DNA of 64,000 nucleotides from UBA5072 sp041737175. GTDB taxonomy: Bacteria; Bacteroidota; Bacteroidia; Bacteroidales; UBA10428. Positions 25,393 to 34,433 of this stretch are shown one piece after another (within the stretch, counting starts at the first letter, position 1; every line of letters begins with the position of its first letter). A program made the position numbers and the translations under genes. The notes under the pieces are model-generated. The model was given only the letters and a program-made list of their open reading frames with translations. It ran no database searches and was not told the DNA's origin. Location: positions 1 to 64,000 of the forward strand of contig JBGSSF010000030.1 of assembly GCA_041737175.1 (NCBI GenBank). The letters run 5' to 3'.

Positions 25393-26869
25393 TGTCGTCA
25401 TAGTAGGGGCCGGATTAGGAGGATTGTTGTGCGGGAACATCCTGAGCCGGGAAGGATTCAGTGTCTGCATTGTTGAGAAAAACCATAAACCCGGTGGTTC
25501 TCTGCAAACCTTTGGAAGGAAAGGCAAAATCTTCAATACAGGACTTAATTATACAGAAAGCCTGGAGGAAGGGCAGGTGCTGAATCAGTATTTCAGGTAC
25601 TTTGGGATCATGGACAAACTGAAGCTTCGGAAGCTTGACCCCGCAGGTTTTGATGTGATTGATTTTCCCGACAGGCAGTACTGTTTAGGCATGGGCCAGG
25701 AAAACTTTGTGAATATCCTGGCTGAACAATTCCCATCAGAAAGAGGTGCATTGAAAACCTATACGGAAAAACTGGGAAAAATTTGCTCTTCCATCTCATT
25801 ATATACGCTGCAGGATAAGCAGCATAGCATCATCGGCGACTATGATCTGAGTACCGGTGCTCACGATTATATCAGTTCTGTATTGTCCGATGACCGTCTG
25901 CGGAACATTGTTGCCGGGAACAATCTGTTGTACGCCGGCCATGAACAAAAAACGCCCTTGTTTATCCATGCCCTCATCAGTCATTCATTTATTGAAAGCG
26001 CATGGCGGGTTGTGGATGGAAGTCACCAGCTGGTAAATCTTCTGACCAATAGTATTGTTGCCAATGGCGGCACTATCCTGCATAGTCATAAGGTGCAAAA
26101 ACTTGTGGCTGAATCCGGCACGATAAAATATGCACAGGTATATGATAATGAGCCTGTCTTCGGGAAATACTTCATTGCCAATGTGCATCCTGACCAGCTG
26201 ATTGGAATGGCAGATCCGGACTTGTTAAAAAAGGCATTTGGGTCCAGGATCAGAAGCCTGGAAGATACGATGGGCATGTTTACACTCTATCTAGTGTTTA
26301 AGAAGAAGACATTTCCGTATATCAATCATAACTTTTATCATTACAACCAGGATAATGTCTGGATTGCTTCAGATTATAAACACGAGAAATGGCCGCAGAA
26401 CTACCTGCTGATGACTACGGCAACCTCCGGATCACTTGATTTTGCCGAAAGCGGTTCTGTATTGACCTATATGGATTATAATGAACTGAAGAAATGGGAA
26501 CTCACATTTACCGGCAATCGTGGAGGGGAATACCTTGAGTTTAAAGAGAAAAAAGCCGAGCAATTGTTGAATGCTGTAGAAAAGCAATTCCCGGGGATAA
26601 GAAGCTGCATTGACGCCTGTTATACTTCAACTCCGCTGACATGGAGGGATTATACAGGTACTCGTGCCGGTTCCGCTTATGGAATACTGAAGGATCATAA
26701 CCGGCCACTAGAATCCGTTATCCCTGCCAGAACAAAAATTCCCAACCTGTTCCTCACGGGTCAAAATACCAATGTTCATGGAATTCTGGGAGTCAGTATC
26801 AGTTCGGTAGTGACTTGCAGTGAATTGATTGGTATCCGTTATCTGGTAAGCAAAATCAGAAATGCATAA
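25379..26869 (+). CDS. FAD-dependent oxidoreductase, CrtI / retinol-saturase type (copy 1)
   Basis: A 496-residue two-domain flavoprotein. The Rossmann FAD loop VIVGAGLGGLLCG (7-19) is followed by the family's second glycine-rich stretch PGGSLQTFGRKG and the C-terminal FAD motif LFLTGQNTNVHGILG. The family covers phytoene desaturases, all-trans-retinol saturases and other enzymes that add or remove hydrogens at C=C bonds of lipids. It is clearly paralogous to the next gene (same motifs, same length). In the island it may adjust saturation of the acyl chain or ring. Confidence 0.82.
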   Translation: MGSFDVVIVGAGLGGLLCGNILSREGFSVCIVEKNHKPGGSLQTFGRKGKIFNTGLNYTESLEEGQVLNQYFRYFGIMDKLKLRKLDPAGFDVIDFPDRQYCLGMGQENFVNILAEQFPSERGALKTYTEKLGKICSSISLYTLQDKQHSIIGDYDLSTGAHDYISSVLSDDRLRNIVAGNNLLYAGHEQKTPLFIHALISHSFIESAWRVVDGSHQLVNLLTNSIVANGGTILHSHKVQKLVAESGTIKYAQVYDNEPVFGKYFIANVHPDQLIGMADPDLLKKAFGSRIRSLEDTMGMFTLYLVFKKKTFPYINHNFYHYNQDNVWIASDYKHEKWPQNYLLMTTATSGSLDFAESGSVLTYMDYNELKKWELTFTGNRGGEYLEFKEKKAEQLLNAVEKQFPGIRSCIDACYTSTPLTWRDYTGTRAGSAYGILKDHNRPLESVIPARTKIPNLFLTGQNTNVHGILGVSISSVVTCSELIGIRYLVSKIRNA

Positions 26870-26894
26870 ACCACAACACAATCAAACCTTAAGC

Positions 26895-28388
26895 ATGAAA
26901 TACGATGTAGTGATCATAGGCAGTGGACTTGGTGGATTGGAATGCGCCTATATTCTGAGCAGGGAAGGATATAATGTGTGCGTGCTGGAAAAGAACAGGG
27001 TTCTGGGAGGGTGCCTTCAAACGTTTTCGCGTTGCGGGACTGTATTTGACACAGGCATGCATTATATTGGAGGTATGGATGAAGATCAGATCCTATACAA
27101 GTTATTCGAGTATTTTGATCTCAATCGAAGATTGAAACTCAAGAGACTGGATGAGGACGGGTATGATATCATAAGATATGACGGAAGGGATTATAAATTT
27201 GCTATGGGGTATGAAAGATTTGCAGATACAATGGCTGAACAATTCCCGCGTGACCGGGTTGCGATTGAAGAATATGTTGCCAAGATGAAGGACATCCGTA
27301 ATTCAGTTGACTTCTATAACCTTGAAAATATTTCGTCTTCCAACACCAGCTTTCTGAAATACTACGGCCTGAGTATTGCAGATTTTCTCGATTCCATTAC
27401 CGGCAATGAAATCCTGAAAAATGTGCTGGCCGGCCTGGCCCCTTTGTACGGAGGTATGCGGGAAACGTCCCCGCTTTATATTCCAATGATAATTCATTCC
27501 TCTTATATTGAGGGAGCATACCGTTTCATCGGCGGGGGCTCTCAGCTCAGTGATGTTCTGGCTGAATCGGTCACTTCATTTGGAGGCACCATCCTGAAAA
27601 AGGCTGAGGTCACCAAGATCCACCATGAACACGGCAGGATCTCTAACCTGGAAATCAACCATTCAGAAAGGATCGAGGCCAATCATTTCATCTCGGACAT
27701 CCATCCGAAAACTTTGCTCGGTTTAATGGACCATGGCGCTTTCAAACCGGCTTACACAAAAAGGATTAGCGGCATAGGTGAAACCTACGGTATGTTCACG
27801 GTTTACCTGGCTATGAAGGAGAACACCTTCAGGTACATCAATAAAAACTTCTTCTGTTATCATGTAAAGGATCTGTGGAATGATTTTCATTACACCGATG
27901 ACATATGGCCCGGCGGCTACATGGTCCATTTCTCACCGGCAGGGGATAATATGGAATATACCGATGCCGTTATCGTTAATACCATCATGCGATGGGAGGA
28001 AGTACTGCCCTGGGTGAACACTACGGTTGAAAACCGGGGAGAAGAATACCTTGCTTTCAAACAAAGAAAGACTGAACTGATCATGAGAGATCTCGAGAAA
28101 GATCTTCCGGGCATCGGCAATGCAGTAAAATTCATTTATAATTCTTCGCCGCTTACCTATCGCGATTATACAGGAACATGGGAAGGGTCGGTTTATGGCA
28201 TACAAAAGGATTACAATAATCCCATGAAAACCTTAATTTTGCCCCGAACCCATTTGAACAACCTTTTCCTTACCGGACAGAATATTAATGTGCATGGCGT
28301 TGTGGGAGTGACCATCGGCGCTTTTCTGACCTGTTCGGAATTGTTGGGTAAAAAGTATCTGATGAATAAAATGAAAAATGTCGGGTAA
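26895..28388 (+). CDS. FAD-dependent oxidoreductase, CrtI / retinol-saturase type (copy 2)
   Basis: A 497-residue paralogue of the preceding gene. It has Rossmann loop VIIGSGLGGLECAY (6-19), the stretch LGGCLQTFSRCG, the FDTGMHYIGG motif seen in retinol-saturase-like enzymes, and C-terminal LFLTGQNINVHGVVG. I prefer the ATG at 26895; the one at 26862 lies in the upstream gene and adds 11 residues before the FAD domain. It overlaps the C45 gene by 11 nt. Tandem duplication with divergence suggests two successive redox steps or a heterodimer. Confidence 0.82.
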   Translation: MKYDVVIIGSGLGGLECAYILSREGYNVCVLEKNRVLGGCLQTFSRCGTVFDTGMHYIGGMDEDQILYKLFEYFDLNRRLKLKRLDEDGYDIIRYDGRDYKFAMGYERFADTMAEQFPRDRVAIEEYVAKMKDIRNSVDFYNLENISSSNTSFLKYYGLSIADFLDSITGNEILKNVLAGLAPLYGGMRETSPLYIPMIIHSSYIEGAYRFIGGGSQLSDVLAESVTSFGGTILKKAEVTKIHHEHGRISNLEINHSERIEANHFISDIHPKTLLGLMDHGAFKPAYTKRISGIGETYGMFTVYLAMKENTFRYINKNFFCYHVKDLWNDFHYTDDIWPGGYMVHFSPAGDNMEYTDAVIVNTIMRWEEVLPWVNTTVENRGEEYLAFKQRKTELIMRDLEKDLPGIGNAVKFIYNSSPLTYRDYTGTWEGSVYGIQKDYNNPMKTLILPRTHLNNLFLTGQNINVHGVVGVTIGAFLTCSELLGKKYLMNKMKNVG

Positions 28389-30096
28389 AAAAAGATCGAA
28401 TTTCCGGAGGATCCTGGTTTGGGTTTTACTGGGATTATTATTCATCATCCTGGCTTCAGTGGTGTATTTTGCCATCGTTGCCATTGACCGTCCTCCTGTA
28501 ATTAAAGACTTATCGAGCCTCGAAACGAAAAGGATCAGTCTGGGAAATGATACCTATGTTTATGGCAACAACTGGCTTCGGAAAAGCGAAAGCGGACTCT
28601 GGGAAGCTTATTTAGAAGGAAAACCTTTCGACCGGGGAGTCGCTTTCGGGCAGCTGACCCGTGAATTGCTTTACTACCAGGAAACATCCTTTGTAGAGCA
28701 GATCAGGGAGATTGTGCCTTCCGAAAATTACCTGAAGCTCCTGAAGTATTTCACCGCATTCTTTAATCGGAACCTCGACAAAAACATACCGGATGAATAC
28801 AAGGATGAAATATACGGCACTTCATTTGCCTGCAGTCCGGAATACGATTTCATCGGCTCGGGATACCAACGTCAGTTAAATTACCATGCTGCTCACGATA
28901 TCGGACATGCCTTGCAGGGTTTGAACCTGGTCGCCTGCACATCTTTTTCAGTTTGGAATGGCAGAACCATGGATTCATCCTTGCTGATCGGCAGAAATTT
29001 TGATTTCTATATGGGGGAGAAATTTGCCGAAAATAAAATTGTATGTTTTGTTAACCCCACTGATGGTTATCGGTTCATGATGATCACATGGCCCGATCTG
29101 ATTGGCGTGGTTTCAGGCATGAATGAAAAGGGGCTTACGGTGACCATCAATGCCGCCAAATCCACTATACCTGCACAGGCTGCAACGCCGGTAACGATCC
29201 TTGCCCGTGAGATCCTTCAATATGCCACCACCATTGAGGAAGCCTGGAATATTTCCCAAAAGCGGAATTTATTTGTCTCTGAATCCATTATGATTGGCTC
29301 AGCCCTCGATAATAAAACGGCTGTCATTGAAAAATCACCCGACAGGAGTGATCTGGTTGACCCGGAGTCCGACAGGATTATATGCTCCAACCATTTCCAG
29401 GGCAAAGCATTCTCAGAAGACAGGATAAATCTTGAAAACATCAGGGAATCGGATAGTTATGAGAGATACAGACGTGTGGAAGAGTTGGTGGACCGCCAGA
29501 GAACTTTTGATGTCAGTGCAGTTGTGGATCTTTTGCGTGACCGGCTTGCTCTGGGCGACAAAGATGCCGGCATGGGAAATCAGTTGGCCATTAACCAGCT
29601 GATCGCCCATCATGCAGTTGTTTTTAAACCCAATAGCCTTCAGGTATGGGTTTCAACGGCACCCTGGCAACTGGGAAAATTTGTAGCATACGATCTGAAA
29701 AAGGTCTTTGGCCTTGGAAAAGCTGATATTCAGTCGCATCGTGAAATTTATGATGCGACATTGACCATCCCCGCCGATACATTTTTAAATACCCGGACTT
29801 ATCAGGATTTCCGGCGGTATCAATCCATGACCATGCAGCTTAACCAATTCAGGAAAAATAAGGTAGGCCTTCCCGGGGGGTTTGCCGAAAACTATATCCG
29901 GCTCAATCCGGCAATGTTTCTCACGTATGTTCGCCTGGGGGATTACTATCATGAAATGAAAAATTTCGAACAGGCATATGCGTGTTATACACAGGCGCTG
30001 AACCAGAAATTACCAGGAGCGGGTGAAGAGAAGAAGCTCAGGAAAGCATCAGAAGAATTACGCAATAAAACAAACCATGGCAATTCCCGAAATTGA
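28378..30096 (+). CDS. Membrane-anchored C45-type Ntn acyltransferase/hydrolase with TPR tail
   Basis: A 572-residue protein with an N-terminal membrane anchor (about 11-34). The Ntn-hydrolase domain then resembles acyl-CoA:6-aminopenicillanate acyltransferase (peptidase C45): the candidate autocatalytic nucleophile is Cys187 in LVACTSFSVW, followed by GRNFDF and the conserved SGMNEKGLTVTINAA. A short TPR-like repeat ends the protein (about 505-545, LGDYYHEMKNFEQAYACY). Family members cleave or form amides. If this domain faces the periplasm it could process the exported product. It overlaps the next gene by 20 nt. Confidence 0.78.
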   Translation: MSGKKRSNFRRILVWVLLGLLFIILASVVYFAIVAIDRPPVIKDLSSLETKRISLGNDTYVYGNNWLRKSESGLWEAYLEGKPFDRGVAFGQLTRELLYYQETSFVEQIREIVPSENYLKLLKYFTAFFNRNLDKNIPDEYKDEIYGTSFACSPEYDFIGSGYQRQLNYHAAHDIGHALQGLNLVACTSFSVWNGRTMDSSLLIGRNFDFYMGEKFAENKIVCFVNPTDGYRFMMITWPDLIGVVSGMNEKGLTVTINAAKSTIPAQAATPVTILAREILQYATTIEEAWNISQKRNLFVSESIMIGSALDNKTAVIEKSPDRSDLVDPESDRIICSNHFQGKAFSEDRINLENIRESDSYERYRRVEELVDRQRTFDVSAVVDLLRDRLALGDKDAGMGNQLAINQLIAHHAVVFKPNSLQVWVSTAPWQLGKFVAYDLKKVFGLGKADIQSHREIYDATLTIPADTFLNTRTYQDFRRYQSMTMQLNQFRKNKVGLPGGFAENYIRLNPAMFLTYVRLGDYYHEMKNFEQAYACYTQALNQKLPGAGEEKKLRKASEELRNKTNHGNSRN

Positions 30097-31369
30097 AACC
30101 AAAAGCCTTGAAGAAATCAGGGTTTACCAGGAAAAGGAATTAGAAAGGCTGCTGGCTTACCTACAGAAAAACTCTAAGTTTTATGCATCTTTTTTTAAGC
30201 GGCACAGGATCGACATCAGCAAAATCAAAACATTCAATGATCTATTGCAAATTCCGCCTACCACCAAGGAAGACCTTCAGTCTCATGGTTCCGATTTCGT
30301 TTGCGTCGACAAAAGTCAAATTGTTGATTATATCACCACATCCGGCACACTGGGGGAACCGGTGATCTTCGCCATGACGGACAATGATCTGAATCGTCTT
30401 GCCTTCAATGAATACCTGGGCTTCAGATGCGCAGGTCTGACCAGTCATGACGTTTTTCAGCTTATGACCACCATCGACCGCAGATTTATGGCCGGGCTGG
30501 CTTATTTCCTCGGTTCAAGGATGCTGAAAGCGGCCATGATCAGGGTTGGTAATGGCATACCTGAATTGCAATGGGACTCCATTCAGCGGTTTTCTCCGAC
30601 CACTCTGGTAGCTGTGCCTTCATTCCTTCTTAATATCATTGACTATGCTGAAAAGAACGGGATCAACCACCATGAATCCAGTGTGAAAAAGGTAGTTTGT
30701 ATCGGTGACTCTATCCGTAACACCGATTTCAGTTACAATACGCTGGGGAAAAAAATATCCGAGCGCTGGCCCGAATTAAAGCTTTACTCTACTTACGCCT
30801 CTACAGAAATGGCCACATCGTTTACAGAATGTGAGTTTGGAGTTGGGGGGCACCATCATCCTGACCTGATCATCGTTGAATTCCTGGATGAACATGATAA
30901 ACCGGTACCTCCGGGTATTCCCGGGGAAGTCACCATTACTACGCTGGGAGTAGAAGGTATGCCTTTGTTGCGGTTTAAAACAGGAGACATTTCAACGGCA
31001 CATGATGAACCCTGTCAGTGCGGGCGAAATTCAATACGCCTGGGACCTGTCATAGGCCGGAAAAAGCAAATGATCAAATTCAAGGGAACAACACTGTATC
31101 CACCGGCTTTATATGATATTCTGGAGAATATCGAAGGCATTACCAATTATGTGGTGGAAGTATACACCAACCAGGTCGGTATTGATGAGATACTAATCAG
31201 AATTGGCGCGACTGATCCCTCGGAGAGTTTTGAAAAATCCATCAAGGATCATTTCAGGGCCAAACTCCGAGTGGCCCCATCCATTTCCTTTGAAACAACA
31301 GATTATATAAACAGTCTTCAGCATCCGCCGATGAGCAGGAAGCCGACGAAGCTGATAGATAGGAGGTAG
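30077..31369 (+). CDS. PaaK-like adenylate-forming enzyme
   Basis: A 430-residue member of the phenylacetate-CoA ligase branch of the ANL superfamily. The P-loop TTSGTLGEP (87-95), the YASTEMA motif, LLRFKTGD and hinge/A10-side GRKKQMIKFKG are present. It should activate a carboxylic acid, typically aryl or fatty, with ATP and pass it to CoA or a carrier. The start is the ATG at 30077 within the end of the C45 gene. As last gene of the island it probably supplies the starter or the acyl group for amide or ester formation; the substrate is unknown. Confidence 0.82.
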   Translation: MAIPEIETKSLEEIRVYQEKELERLLAYLQKNSKFYASFFKRHRIDISKIKTFNDLLQIPPTTKEDLQSHGSDFVCVDKSQIVDYITTSGTLGEPVIFAMTDNDLNRLAFNEYLGFRCAGLTSHDVFQLMTTIDRRFMAGLAYFLGSRMLKAAMIRVGNGIPELQWDSIQRFSPTTLVAVPSFLLNIIDYAEKNGINHHESSVKKVVCIGDSIRNTDFSYNTLGKKISERWPELKLYSTYASTEMATSFTECEFGVGGHHHPDLIIVEFLDEHDKPVPPGIPGEVTITTLGVEGMPLLRFKTGDISTAHDEPCQCGRNSIRLGPVIGRKKQMIKFKGTTLYPPALYDILENIEGITNYVVEVYTNQVGIDEILIRIGATDPSESFEKSIKDHFRAKLRVAPSISFETTDYINSLQHPPMSRKPTKLIDRR

Positions 31370-31475
31370 TAGAAAGTAAACAGTAAACAGCCCGTGAACA
31401 GCCGGTAAAAGGTAAACGGTACTTATCAAAGTTTACCTTTTACTTTTTACCGTTTACCTTTTACTGTTTACCGTT
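31370..31475. repeat. Inverted GTAAAC-word repeats between convergent genes
   Basis: Words such as AGTAAAC, GGTAAAA and their complements TTTACCG/TTTACTG fill the space between the island and aguA. A perfect 17-bp inverted repeat (31405-31421 with 31448-31464) around a 26-nt loop could act as a hairpin for both directions, although no T-tract follows it. The array runs up to the aguA stop codon. Confidence 0.85.
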
Positions 31476-32532
31476 AACCGGCTGTTTCCGGCTCCTGCTG
31501 ACTCAGACAATGCCAGCTACCCAGGCCCCAGATGATTTCAACAGAGTCCAGTCCGATCACCGGCCTGTCCGTGAAACAGCTTTCCAGTAATGAAATTGCC
31601 TTGCTATCCTGTTTACACCGGTAGGTCGGTACCATGACCCCGGCATTGGCAATGTAAAAGTTGGCGTAGGATACCGGTAATCTTTGTCCCTCGTAATACA
31701 TGGGTTCTGGCATTGGAAGTTCAACAACATTCAATGGCTTGCCATTTAAAAGTTTTACTTTACGCAGGGTGCTAAGGTTTTCCTTCAGCGGTATATAATT
31801 TGCATCGGACTTATGATGCTCTACCATGGATACCACAGTATCTTCACTTATAAAACGGGTGAGATCATCGATATGACCATCGGTATCATCACCCTCAATG
31901 CCTTCACCAAGCCATATTACCTGCTCCACACCATAATAATCCATCAGGTATTTTTCAATCTGCTGTTGATTCAAATCCGGATTTCGGTTAGGATGTAACA
32001 GGCAGGAAGTGGTTGTAAGCAAGGTTCCTTTTCCGTTAAAATCAACAGAACCACCCTCCATTACTATGCCCGGATGGAAAACCGGCAGGCCCAGTATTTT
32101 GCCTACCCGCTGAGGTATTGTAGTGTCAAGATCTGCCGGATATTTTCCGCCCCAGCCATTGTACTTCCAGTTGACAATGGCTTTGGGATTTTCAGTTCCC
32201 GGATCAACGACAAAAGCCGGTCCATGATCTCGGCACCAGGCATCATTGGTAGCAAGCCGGTGCAATTTTATATTTTCCATGTTCACACCCGCTTCCTGAA
32301 GTTTTATCGTGACGATATCCTCCATTTTTTTCCCGGTCACATTGATATTCACCAGTTCTTTCCTGGCCAGTTCTTTGATAAAGCTGTGGTAGAAGGGAAA
32401 AATCGTATGAATTTTTCCAGGCCAGGAAGCTTCGTTATGCGGATAGCTTAACCAGGTTGCGGAATGCCTTTCCCATTCTGCAGGAAAGTGATATCCCAGT
32501 TCACGGGGAGTGGCGTTTGCGCAGATCGTCAT
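31474..32532 (-). CDS. aguA: Agmatine deiminase
   Basis: A 352-residue guanidino-group-modifying enzyme that converts agmatine to N-carbamoylputrescine and ammonia. The motifs AWCRDHGPAF, MEGGSVDFNGKG and GDDTDGHIDDLTRF are present, as is the nucleophile Cys342 in GLGSWHC close to the C-terminus. Bacterial peptidylarginine deiminases share this fold, but the short length, lack of a signal peptide and the adjacent N-carbamoylputrescine amidase gene (8 nt away) favour agmatine. It belongs to the polyamine route arginine to agmatine to putrescine; the arginine decarboxylase is not in this window. Confidence 0.92.
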   Translation of the reverse strand: MTICANATPRELGYHFPAEWERHSATWLSYPHNEASWPGKIHTIFPFYHSFIKELARKELVNINVTGKKMEDIVTIKLQEAGVNMENIKLHRLATNDAWCRDHGPAFVVDPGTENPKAIVNWKYNGWGGKYPADLDTTIPQRVGKILGLPVFHPGIVMEGGSVDFNGKGTLLTTTSCLLHPNRNPDLNQQQIEKYLMDYYGVEQVIWLGEGIEGDDTDGHIDDLTRFISEDTVVSMVEHHKSDANYIPLKENLSTLRKVKLLNGKPLNVVELPMPEPMYYEGQRLPVSYANFYIANAGVMVPTYRCKQDSKAISLLESCFTDRPVIGLDSVEIIWGLGSWHCLSQQEPETAG

Positions 32533-32540
32533 CGGAAAAC

Positions 32541-33419
32541 TCAGGGTTTTAGATAACGGTTCAGCAGAGGCTTATACGTGTCAATACGCCGGTCGCGCAT
32601 GAAAGGCCAGTGTGTCCGGTAGAAATCACTTAGTTTCAGATCGATCTCTACAACATGAATATCTTCCCTGTCATGGGGAGCCTGGTAAAGCACGGTTCCG
32701 AAGGGATTGGATACAAAAGAACCGCCCCAGAATCTCATTTCTTTTTCCTGCCCGGTCCGGTTAACCGCTACCACATGTACTCCGTTTGCTATGGCATGAG
32801 ACCGCTGGATAGTTTGCCACGCCTGATATTGCTCCTGGTTAACGGCATCTGTCTGAGCAGATGCCCAGCCGATGGCCGTGGGATAGAAAAGTACTTTAGC
32901 ACCCATGAGACTGGTAATGCGGGCAGCTTCGGGATACCACTGGTCCCAGCATACCAGCACGCCGATCCGGCCAAACCGTGTGTCAAAGATCCTGTATCCG
33001 TCATCCCCGGGCGCAAAATAAAATTTTTCATAGAATCCTGGGTCATCGGGGATATGATTCTTCCGGTACTTGCCTAAATAAGAACCATCAGCATCAATAA
33101 CAGCGGCCGTATTGAAATGAATGCCGGCATCGACTTTCTCAAATAATGATGCTATGATTACCACCTGAAGTTCTCCGGCCAGTTTCTGAAGTTCACCTGT
33201 AGTGGGTCCGGGAACTGTTTCAGAGAGATTAAAATTCTCGTATGCTTCTGTGTCACAAAAATACTGTGATGAAAACAGTTCCTGCAAACAGACGATCTGG
33301 GCACCCTGAAGTGCCGCCTGGCGAATTGAATTGACTGTCTTTTCCAGGTTGGATCTTACTTCGGCATGACAGTTGGTTTGTATGAGCCCTATTTTAATGT
33401 TGTTATGATTCAAGAGCAT
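32541..33419 (-). CDS. aguB: N-carbamoylputrescine amidase
   Basis: A 292-residue nitrilase-superfamily enzyme that hydrolyses N-carbamoylputrescine to putrescine, CO2 and ammonia. The catalytic triad is Glu47 (CLQELFS), Lys120 (KYRKNHIPDD) and Cys157 (VLVCWDQWYPEAAR). The sequence RKNHIPDDPGFYEKFYFAPGD is of the plant/bacterial AguB type. It precedes aguA by 8 nt and has a recognisable promoter just upstream. Confidence 0.93.
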   Translation of the reverse strand: MLLNHNNIKIGLIQTNCHAEVRSNLEKTVNSIRQAALQGAQIVCLQELFSSQYFCDTEAYENFNLSETVPGPTTGELQKLAGELQVVIIASLFEKVDAGIHFNTAAVIDADGSYLGKYRKNHIPDDPGFYEKFYFAPGDDGYRIFDTRFGRIGVLVCWDQWYPEAARITSLMGAKVLFYPTAIGWASAQTDAVNQEQYQAWQTIQRSHAIANGVHVVAVNRTGQEKEMRFWGGSFVSNPFGTVLYQAPHDREDIHVVEIDLKLSDFYRTHWPFMRDRRIDTYKPLLNRYLKP

Positions 33420-33427
33420 TTTTCCTG

Positions 33428-33456
33428 TAAAAATAGAGAAATTGTGATTTTTTCAA
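33428..33456 (-). promoter_or_regulatory. Probable aguBA promoter
   Basis: On the minus strand TTG (33454-33456), 18 nt, then TATTTTTA (33428-33435) gives a near-consensus Bacteroidetes promoter. The -7 element ends in A instead of G. It lies 8 nt before the aguB start, so the leader would be nearly absent. Confidence 0.45.
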
Positions 33457-33474
33457 ACGATCTGCTAAAATGTA

Positions 33475-34422
33475 TCACATTTTCTGCAGAAAAGCGGCAA
33501 TATTGGCAGCAATACCTTCCAGAAGCCTTTCCCTGGATTCGATACCGGCCCAGGCAATATGGGGGGTGATTAACAATTTTTCAGGGTGATCAAGATGGAG
33601 CAAAGGATTCGATTCTTCCGGAGGTTCTTTTCTCAGAACATCCAAGCATGCACCGCCTATAAGGTTCTCATTCAGGGCACAGGCCAGGTCACTTTCATTA
33701 ACAATGCCTCCACGACCTGTATTGATCAATATAGCATTGTGTTTCATTTTACGGAGTTGCTCATAACCGATCAGGTCATGTGTTGAATCAGTGAGCGGAC
33801 AATGTAAGGATATGATATCACATTCTGAAAGCAGGTTATTGAGAGGTATGTGCTGGTAACCGGCATCAAGGTTCTTCCCGGATGTAGAATAATAATAAAC
33901 TTTAGCCCCGAACGCAGAAGCAACCTCCGCAACTCTTTTACCAATGGTTCCCATACCTATGATGCCAAATTTCTTGCCGGATAATTCCGCAAATGGTCTG
34001 CCGTGATGTGTAAACAGGTGGCTGTGAGCGTAAAGGCCCTGCTTCACATAATCATCATAATACCGGGTATTGCCCATCAGATAAAAGAGCATAGAGAAGG
34101 TATGCTGTACAACGCTTTCGGTAGAGTAACCCGCAACATTTTTTACTGTTATGCCTTTGCTGGCGGCATAATCGAGATCCACGTTGTTCATACCGGTTGC
34201 AGCCACACAAATCAATCTTAAAGAAGGACAGGTATCCATTGCCTCTTTGTCGATCATAACCTTATTGGTGATCACTATTTCCCGTCCGTGCATTCTCTCA
34301 GTTTTCAGTTCCGGAGGAGTGTGCGGGTATACCGTCAGATTACCCAATTTTGTCAGTCTGTAAAATCCGGTGGTCTCACCCAGTGTTTCAGCATCAAGAA
34401 AAACAATTCCAGGCCTTTTCAT
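33475..34422 (-). CDS. D-2-hydroxyacid dehydrogenase
   Basis: A 315-residue NAD-linked enzyme of the D-isomer-specific dehydrogenase family. The Rossmann motif GMGTIGKRVAEVASAFG lies near 155. The catalytic Arg is in NTGRGGIV, the Glu in LRKEPPEE and the His in ITPHIAWAG. It resembles glycerate dehydrogenase/hydroxypyruvate reductase (HprA) types more than PGDH because it lacks the C-terminal ACT domain. It lies 11 nt after lysA. The substrate is not readable. Confidence 0.85.
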   Translation of the reverse strand: MKRPGIVFLDAETLGETTGFYRLTKLGNLTVYPHTPPELKTERMHGREIVITNKVMIDKEAMDTCPSLRLICVAATGMNNVDLDYAASKGITVKNVAGYSTESVVQHTFSMLFYLMGNTRYYDDYVKQGLYAHSHLFTHHGRPFAELSGKKFGIIGMGTIGKRVAEVASAFGAKVYYYSTSGKNLDAGYQHIPLNNLLSECDIISLHCPLTDSTHDLIGYEQLRKMKHNAILINTGRGGIVNESDLACALNENLIGGACLDVLRKEPPEESNPLLHLDHPEKLLITPHIAWAGIESRERLLEGIAANIAAFLQKM

Positions 34423-34433
34423 AGGGTTTTGTT

